Source: a virus
IMG/VR virus record: IMGVR_UViG_3300009011_000002
Span: 124,001 to 188,000 of that record
Length of the DNA: 64,000 nt
Strand: one strand, 5' to 3'
Shown here: positions 59,416 through 64,000 of the stretch, in pieces
Position numbering within the stretch: position 1 is the stretch's first letter
How the letters are laid out: every line of letters starts with the position of its first letter
Translations under genes and position numbers: made by a program
Notes under the pieces: generated by a model
Told to the model about the DNA's origin: nothing
What the model saw: the letters and a program-made list of their open reading frames with translations, nothing else
The model's database searches: none

Positions 59416-62301
59416 TTAGCTGATCTTGTCGCGCTTGGTGAAGAACTTGTTCACCCCATCCGCACCGTTGTCACGGAAGCATGGGATTACACCACCTGCA
59501 CGGACATCGTTAACTACCCGGTTGTCCATGACGATGTATTCACGGTTGACAGTCATTACACCGTCCACAGCAATACCGAACAACAACTCACCGTTGTTAG
59601 GCTCCCGCTTAACCGAAGAGGCCAGCGTCGCCAAGGTGTTACCGTAACGTACCAAGTAGCAGTACGTGGTCCCGGTGGCACTCACCTTAATCGGATAGTC
59701 CCGATCGAGGATGTAGGTCCGACCGTTCATGACCGCACGACCCCCTGCTGGCAATCGAACCCAACCGGCTTCGTTGATCTCAAACGGATCGAACTTACGA
59801 GTACCGCCGATCTCACTCATGTTCGACGTGAACCGGGTGTTGTCACTGTCCATCTGGTACATACCCCGGTTAGGGATCATCACCAGTGGGTACAGTTCCT
59901 CGGTTACGTCAAAGGTCGAACCCTGGACGTACAGCTTGGCAGGGTTGACCACCACAGGTGTGAAGACTGGGTTAGCGCCAGTGATGGCACTCACGGTGAA
60001 AGTGAGGTCACCGTAGACTTCCCCGAACGGACGACAGATACCGATCTGGTAAGCATTGGTACCCGTCTGGAGGGCGAGCATGTCCGAGTAGGCCATCCAT
60101 ACCCCGTCACCCGTTTGCGACTCACGCGTGATCCCAGGAACTGTCAGACCCGTTGCGGTTACCGGCGTCAACTTCAAACCACCGGTGGTGATGTAATCCA
60201 GCACAAAGCTACCACCATCCACCGTGAAGTTACCGATACCGGCTTCTGCATAGCACACACCGTCCGAGATCAAGATCAATGCTTTGTTAGCCGTCAATGC
60301 AAAGACCTGGATCTGCGATACTCGCAAGGTATTGTTCACCGCAGGGTTAGCTGTACGGGCACGACCCATGACCTGAGCTGCAGTCGCCTGCAAGGTCAGC
60401 AAGCTGGCAAACGACAATTCCAAGTCAGCCCCCAAAGTGAGAACCTTGTTGGAATACGCCAGCGAGGCTTTACCCCGGTAGTTGTTCTGCGTGGAGAATG
60501 CCATGGCGTTGACTGACGCACCTGCACCGTTCTTGTTCGCCACAATGGACAAACCGGACGGCAGAGGGCCGAGGTTCTTGTTCTCCTCGATTACCGGGGC
60601 TACCTTCACCCCGATACGGTCAGCGGTCTGAGCACTGATAATACTTGCCTCAGGCCATGCCATTTCCACCCACTTGTACTGACCCACACCTGCGTCCAGT
60701 CCGTAGACCAGATACTGGGTACGGCCGGTGTCGTGGGAGAACGGGATGATCCGCTCTGGGAATGCCGTGAAGCAGTTGTGGCGAGCTGGCATGAACACTT
60801 CAGTTGCCGCCAACCGGGTGTCGATTGCCGGACGTTTGTTGTCCATCAACCAATCGGCCAACGTGGCATAGCCCGAAGTCTGATAGCGCTTGACCCGGAT
60901 ACCATACTTACTGGCAACCGCACGTACCAACTCACCCTCACCGACCATTGCACCCGGAGACTGCAATGCGTTGGCAAAGTCAAGACGGTTGTTGACCCGC
61001 AGCATGGTGGCGTTAGCCCCGATCGTACCGTCTGCATTAATCACATCTTTGGTACGGGAACCCAACGAAGTGATCTTAGCACTGCCGCCCGACGCCAGTG
61101 TACCTGGGATGTAGGCTTCGGTCAGGTTCAACACGAAGTCGTAGTTCACCGAAGCAATTCGCACACGCACAGGAATCTGCATGTTCAGGTAAGCTTCTTG
61201 GTCCTGGACGTTCCAGAACAACGAACACACGATGGTGTGGGTGTTCACCCCCGCAATGCTGACCTGAGACCCGGCAGGGAAGTCCACGTACTTGGTCAAG
61301 TCAATGTCATGGCTCAGGCTGGCCGGGCCACTGTACGGCGTTTGCCCCATCAGGTCATACTGCGCCAAGTAGGTCTGGTCCACGATCTCTTGAACGATCG
61401 GGTTAGTCTGCGCTTGGTCAACGTAGAAGAACCGATGGTGCATGGTGATGATGTTGCCACTGAAGACATAGCCAACCGCCATGCCTTTAAACAGCATCGA
61501 CGCATACCCCCGGTAGAACAGGAAGTTGCGCCCACTGCCTGGCAGAGTCAACCCGTTACGGAACTGATACAGCTTCTTGTCAGCCAAGGCTTTGAAGTAA
61601 GCAATTTGTCCGTTACTGGCCGAACACCCAACCTGGTTCCACCCCCACGAGTTGTAGCGAATGGTCAATGGAGGGGTCTCACCCAACTGAGTCCGTTTAA
61701 CAGGACCCACTGGAGCCGACTCGAACGCCACCTGGTTCTGGTACTGCGCAGTGTCCGATACCGCCGACATAACCAACCGGTCGTTGTTCAGCAGAATCGC
61801 CACCCGCAGGTCAGCACCGAAGTAGCGTGTAGGCTCTACCCTGGTCAGGGTTGCCATCGGATACTTGTCGGGGAAGTAGAACGAACTGAACTGGAACAGG
61901 TCGTTGCGCTGGTAGTTATCCAGCACAAACTGAGCGTTGTTCGTTTCGATCGACTGCTTGGCGCCCTGGGGGGTTACAAACGCATCAACCGGAGTCAACG
62001 CAATCTGTTCCGCCAGCGTAGCCACCCGGAAGTTGTCTTTCTTCGACAAGCCAGCAGTAGCCTTGGTTTCACCGTGTACAGCACCCCGTGCAGCCAAGTG
62101 GGTATTGGTAGGTCCCACCACGCTGTTCACGAAGTCGTTCAGGTTAACGTTCAGCTCTTCCAGCTTCAGTTTGATGTTGTCCCCGAAACTAACGGTCTTC
62201 TGTTCGAAGGTGTACGCCAGTTTGTTGAGTCGCTGGATCACGACCCCCAGTTCGGGTTCTGGGTTTTCAATGTGGGGTGGTTCCCCACCAAGAATAATCA
62301 T
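59416..62301 (-). CDS. Large virion structural protein, 961 aa
   Basis: Start at 62301 (MIILGGEPPHIE), with GGAG seven bases upstream. Beta-rich over its whole length, with Asn, Thr, Gly and aromatic residues as in tail-fibre or decoration proteins; no coiled coil, signal peptide or enzyme motif. The C-terminal ~90 residues ('MNGRTYILDRDYPIKVSATG', 'GELLFGIAVDGVMTVN') have the same layout as those of the next gene upstream ('MINGTNYEMPG', 'MMLVGVVTTAQLQIL'), suggesting homologous tips. Probably a tail-associated structural protein of the phiKZ-like virion; exact location unknown. Confidence 0.85.
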   Translation of the reverse strand: MIILGGEPPHIENPEPELGVVIQRLNKLAYTFEQKTVSFGDNIKLKLEELNVNLNDFVNSVVGPTNTHLAARGAVHGETKATAGLSKKDNFRVATLAEQIALTPVDAFVTPQGAKQSIETNNAQFVLDNYQRNDLFQFSSFYFPDKYPMATLTRVEPTRYFGADLRVAILLNNDRLVMSAVSDTAQYQNQVAFESAPVGPVKRTQLGETPPLTIRYNSWGWNQVGCSASNGQIAYFKALADKKLYQFRNGLTLPGSGRNFLFYRGYASMLFKGMAVGYVFSGNIITMHHRFFYVDQAQTNPIVQEIVDQTYLAQYDLMGQTPYSGPASLSHDIDLTKYVDFPAGSQVSIAGVNTHTIVCSLFWNVQDQEAYLNMQIPVRVRIASVNYDFVLNLTEAYIPGTLASGGSAKITSLGSRTKDVINADGTIGANATMLRVNNRLDFANALQSPGAMVGEGELVRAVASKYGIRVKRYQTSGYATLADWLMDNKRPAIDTRLAATEVFMPARHNCFTAFPERIIPFSHDTGRTQYLVYGLDAGVGQYKWVEMAWPEASIISAQTADRIGVKVAPVIEENKNLGPLPSGLSIVANKNGAGASVNAMAFSTQNNYRGKASLAYSNKVLTLGADLELSFASLLTLQATAAQVMGRARTANPAVNNTLRVSQIQVFALTANKALILISDGVCYAEAGIGNFTVDGGSFVLDYITTGGLKLTPVTATGLTVPGITRESQTGDGVWMAYSDMLALQTGTNAYQIGICRPFGEVYGDLTFTVSAITGANPVFTPVVVNPAKLYVQGSTFDVTEELYPLVMIPNRGMYQMDSDNTRFTSNMSEIGGTRKFDPFEINEAGWVRLPAGGRAVMNGRTYILDRDYPIKVSATGTTYCYLVRYGNTLATLASSVKREPNNGELLFGIAVDGVMTVNREYIVMDNRVVNDVRAGGVIPCFRDNGADGVNKFFTKRDKIS

Positions 62302-62325
62302 AGCGACACTCCATGCTAAAAGAGT

Positions 62326-62345
62326 AGGGGAGGTTACCCTCCCCC
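62326..62345 (-). terminator. Weak terminator or attenuator
   Basis: Minus strand: GGGGGAGGG-TAA-CCTCCCC followed by TACTCTTTT, between two virion genes. The 7-8 bp stem and T-run suggest partial termination, giving less of the downstream protein. Confidence 0.6.
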
Positions 62346-62352
62346 TCAATGG

Positions 62353-64000
62353 TTATGGCAAGAGCTCCGCCTCACGCAGGAACGCGAAGATGCCCTCGTC
62401 TTGTGGGAACCCGGTACTGATCGGAATGATCCCCCCTTCACGGGTGAAGCTGAAGAGGAAGTCACCCACCATGAGCGGCTGCAACCGTTGGATACTGAGG
62501 ATCTGCAACTGAGCGGTTGTGACCACCCCCACCAACATCATCGAACCCGACTTACGGAGTTTGACACCAGAGATGAAATACCCGGGCGTGTCATCCTCGA
62601 TTGTCGCGTAGACGTAAAACGTCTTGTTCGCTGGGGCTGGGTCGATATCCCGCAGGTCTATGGAACCCCCCGGCATCTCGTAGTTGGTTCCGTTGATCAT
62701 CATCCGGATACCATCCTGGAAGAACAGTGTCCAGCCTGTTTGCGGGTACACGGTAGGACCAATATACCAGTCAATAACCCCGGTTGTTTCATCGGTCTTG
62801 TGCAGCAACCGCGCGGCACCGCCGGTGTAGTCGTAGACCGCTGGAGTCACGGTGTTGATACGGCCAGTGTCCACACCCCCCGTCAACCCCACATCACTCA
62901 TACCCACCTTCGGGATTGGTGCACACAAGTCTGGCACCGACCACGACGCTTGGTAGGAGAAAATGTTCTCGAGCTTGTTGGTCGGGATATCCACATCAAA
63001 CCGCGCCGTTTGCCGGGTATAGATGGTTGCTGTGGTGTTGGTGGTGTAGGCATTCATGTTGTATATCTGCAACTTGTTACCGTCGCGGTAGATGTACATC
63101 CCGGCTTTGGAACGAGTACCTACCAATCCCAATAGATTCTGCTCGGCAACCCGGTTGTTGATTGCGCTGCTATAAGCCGCAGACGTATCCAGGACAGTGA
63201 TGTCCTTGATCCAATGCACATCCGGATGGTCGGCATTGGGTGCTTCTACTACGGGGCGGAACAACACAAAGATCTGGCGGGTGAACTGCTTGGCAGGGTC
63301 CTGGAACGCAATGATTGCAATGCCCAAATTCAAGCCTTTGAACATCCCACCCATCTCGTTACCAAGGATGTGGAAACATACCGACCATGGCTTGTGTGCC
63401 GTGTAAACTGCCGGAATCATCGCTTCCATCTTGTCGATGAGTTCTTTCCGTACCCCGTAGAAACTGGTTGGGGTATACGTTGCCCGTTTGGTACCGGCAT
63501 CCAAGACCTTGTTGAACGTCCGTGCGCAGGAGATCAACATGCTGTTGGCTGCTGGGGCCGTGAAACCAGCCGACCTCGGGTAGGAATGCCCCGCCCCCAT
63601 GGAGGAGTACCCCATAGACGCCAATGACGTACTACCGCATTCTACCCCACCTGCTGTCAACTCAGCCGCACTTCCGGTGATACCGATAGGGGCTTCGTAA
63701 TACGCCATGTTGGTTTGGTAGATGTCGTTGGTCAATGGGCGAGACTTGATCCCACTGACTTCCGTGTTGGTCACTTCAGGTCGTACAGCGTAAGGACCCG
63801 AGACTTTACGGAAATACGTCGCACGGGTGTTAGTTACCGGGTTTGTCGCAGAGTACAGTTCACCATCAGCTTCGTACGTCATGGCTGCTGGGAACACACC
63901 ACTCAGCAATGGAGAACCCACCATCTGACTCACCCGGCGCTGTTCCTTGACCGGGGTGTAGATAATGTCCATACGTTGCGACAGAACTTCCGCGGCGGTC
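62353..64000 (-). CDS. Large virion structural protein, 5' end beyond the window
   Basis: The frame is open to the last base (upstream codons give TAAEVLSQR before the first Met at 63972), so the true start is likely outside and the visible ~548 residues are the C-terminal part. Sequence is beta-rich with 'WSVCFHILGNEMGGMFKGLN', 'FTRQIFVLFRP' and the same type of C-terminal segment as the adjacent 961-residue protein. No enzymatic motif. Likely a tail-fibre or baseplate-associated component. Confidence 0.83.
   Translation of the reverse strand, partial: TAAEVLSQRMDIIYTPVKEQRRVSQMVGSPLLSGVFPAAMTYEADGELYSATNPVTNTRATYFRKVSGPYAVRPEVTNTEVSGIKSRPLTNDIYQTNMAYYEAPIGITGSAAELTAGGVECGSTSLASMGYSSMGAGHSYPRSAGFTAPAANSMLISCARTFNKVLDAGTKRATYTPTSFYGVRKELIDKMEAMIPAVYTAHKPWSVCFHILGNEMGGMFKGLNLGIAIIAFQDPAKQFTRQIFVLFRPVVEAPNADHPDVHWIKDITVLDTSAAYSSAINNRVAEQNLLGLVGTRSKAGMYIYRDGNKLQIYNMNAYTTNTTATIYTRQTARFDVDIPTNKLENIFSYQASWSVPDLCAPIPKVGMSDVGLTGGVDTGRINTVTPAVYDYTGGAARLLHKTDETTGVIDWYIGPTVYPQTGWTLFFQDGIRMMINGTNYEMPGGSIDLRDIDPAPANKTFYVYATIEDDTPGYFISGVKLRKSGSMMLVGVVTTAQLQILSIQRLQPLMVGDFLFSFTREGGIIPISTGFPQDEGIFAFLREAELLP

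Noticed and set aside
60733-62319. 528-codon open frame antisense to the large virion gene
   Set aside because: Same reason: composition is unnatural and the minus-strand gene has a proper ribosome site and matches its neighbour.
1-64000. tRNA genes, CRISPR arrays, insertion sequences, PhuZ tubulin, phage nucleus shell protein
   Set aside because: No tRNA-like cloverleaf ends, no regular spaced repeats, no transposase or integrase, no tubulin GGGTG(S/T)G loop, and no protein I could match to chimallin were seen; they may lie elsewhere in the genome.

Overview
The window reads as one end-to-end stretch of a large (jumbo) tailed phage genome of the phiKZ-like, nucleus-forming type, most probably infecting Pseudomonas. 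Four things support this. It has eight AT-rich sites on the minus strand carrying TATATTAC or close variants, the motif known from early promoters of phiKZ and EL. It carries a phage GroEL-type chaperonin and an NAD-dependent DNA ligase, a combination I associate from memory with EL and OBP. Coding is very dense, with many ATGA/TAATG overlaps and mostly unrecognisable small proteins. Virion genes lie in separate blocks from small early genes. I saw no tRNA, rRNA, CRISPR array, insertion sequence, integrase, tubulin (PhuZ) or recognisable nuclear-shell gene here. The genus-level placement is inference.

Layout. (1) 22-1640, minus: six small unknown genes behind a promoter at 1695. (2) 1837-13024, plus: a late host-adsorption block. 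It holds a fibre-associated protein, a 1196-residue collagen-like fibre with SAFEVW repeats, a fibre-assembly-type protein, and an array of related adhesin-like proteins (6823, 10268, 11183, 12149) interrupted by a DUF1353 protein and a Kelch propeller. It ends at a bidirectional terminator. (3) 13088-19806, minus: unknown proteins, including a pair of clear paralogues. (4) 19941-22548, minus: the chaperonin operon, whose last gene is a paralogue of the first late plus-strand gene. (5) 22613-30951, minus: small membrane and exported proteins, tandem zinc-ribbon proteins, a GNAT acetyltransferase. (6) 30977-49390, minus: early operons in which at least a dozen otherwise unrelated proteins share a short tryptophan module (N-x-x-W-[VIL]-x-W followed by [ST]-x-x-x-A). 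This is the most unusual signal in the window. An HD-domain protein and a 2H phosphoesterase resembling the anti-CBASS protein Acb1 are also here. (7) 49390-58319, minus: DNA metabolism (RNase HI, LigA, an SbcC/Rad50-like ATPase), two beta-helix-like paralogues and two nucleotidyltransferase-fold paralogues. (8) 58369-59367, plus: a tail-spike-like protein. (9) 59416-64000, minus: two large virion proteins, the second cut by the window edge.

Transcription units are bounded by strong hairpins, often with UUCG loops on the transcribed minus strand. Each promoter sits about 35-105 bases before the first start codon of its operon. There is no gene-free stretch longer than 300 bases; the largest gap is 1641-1836.
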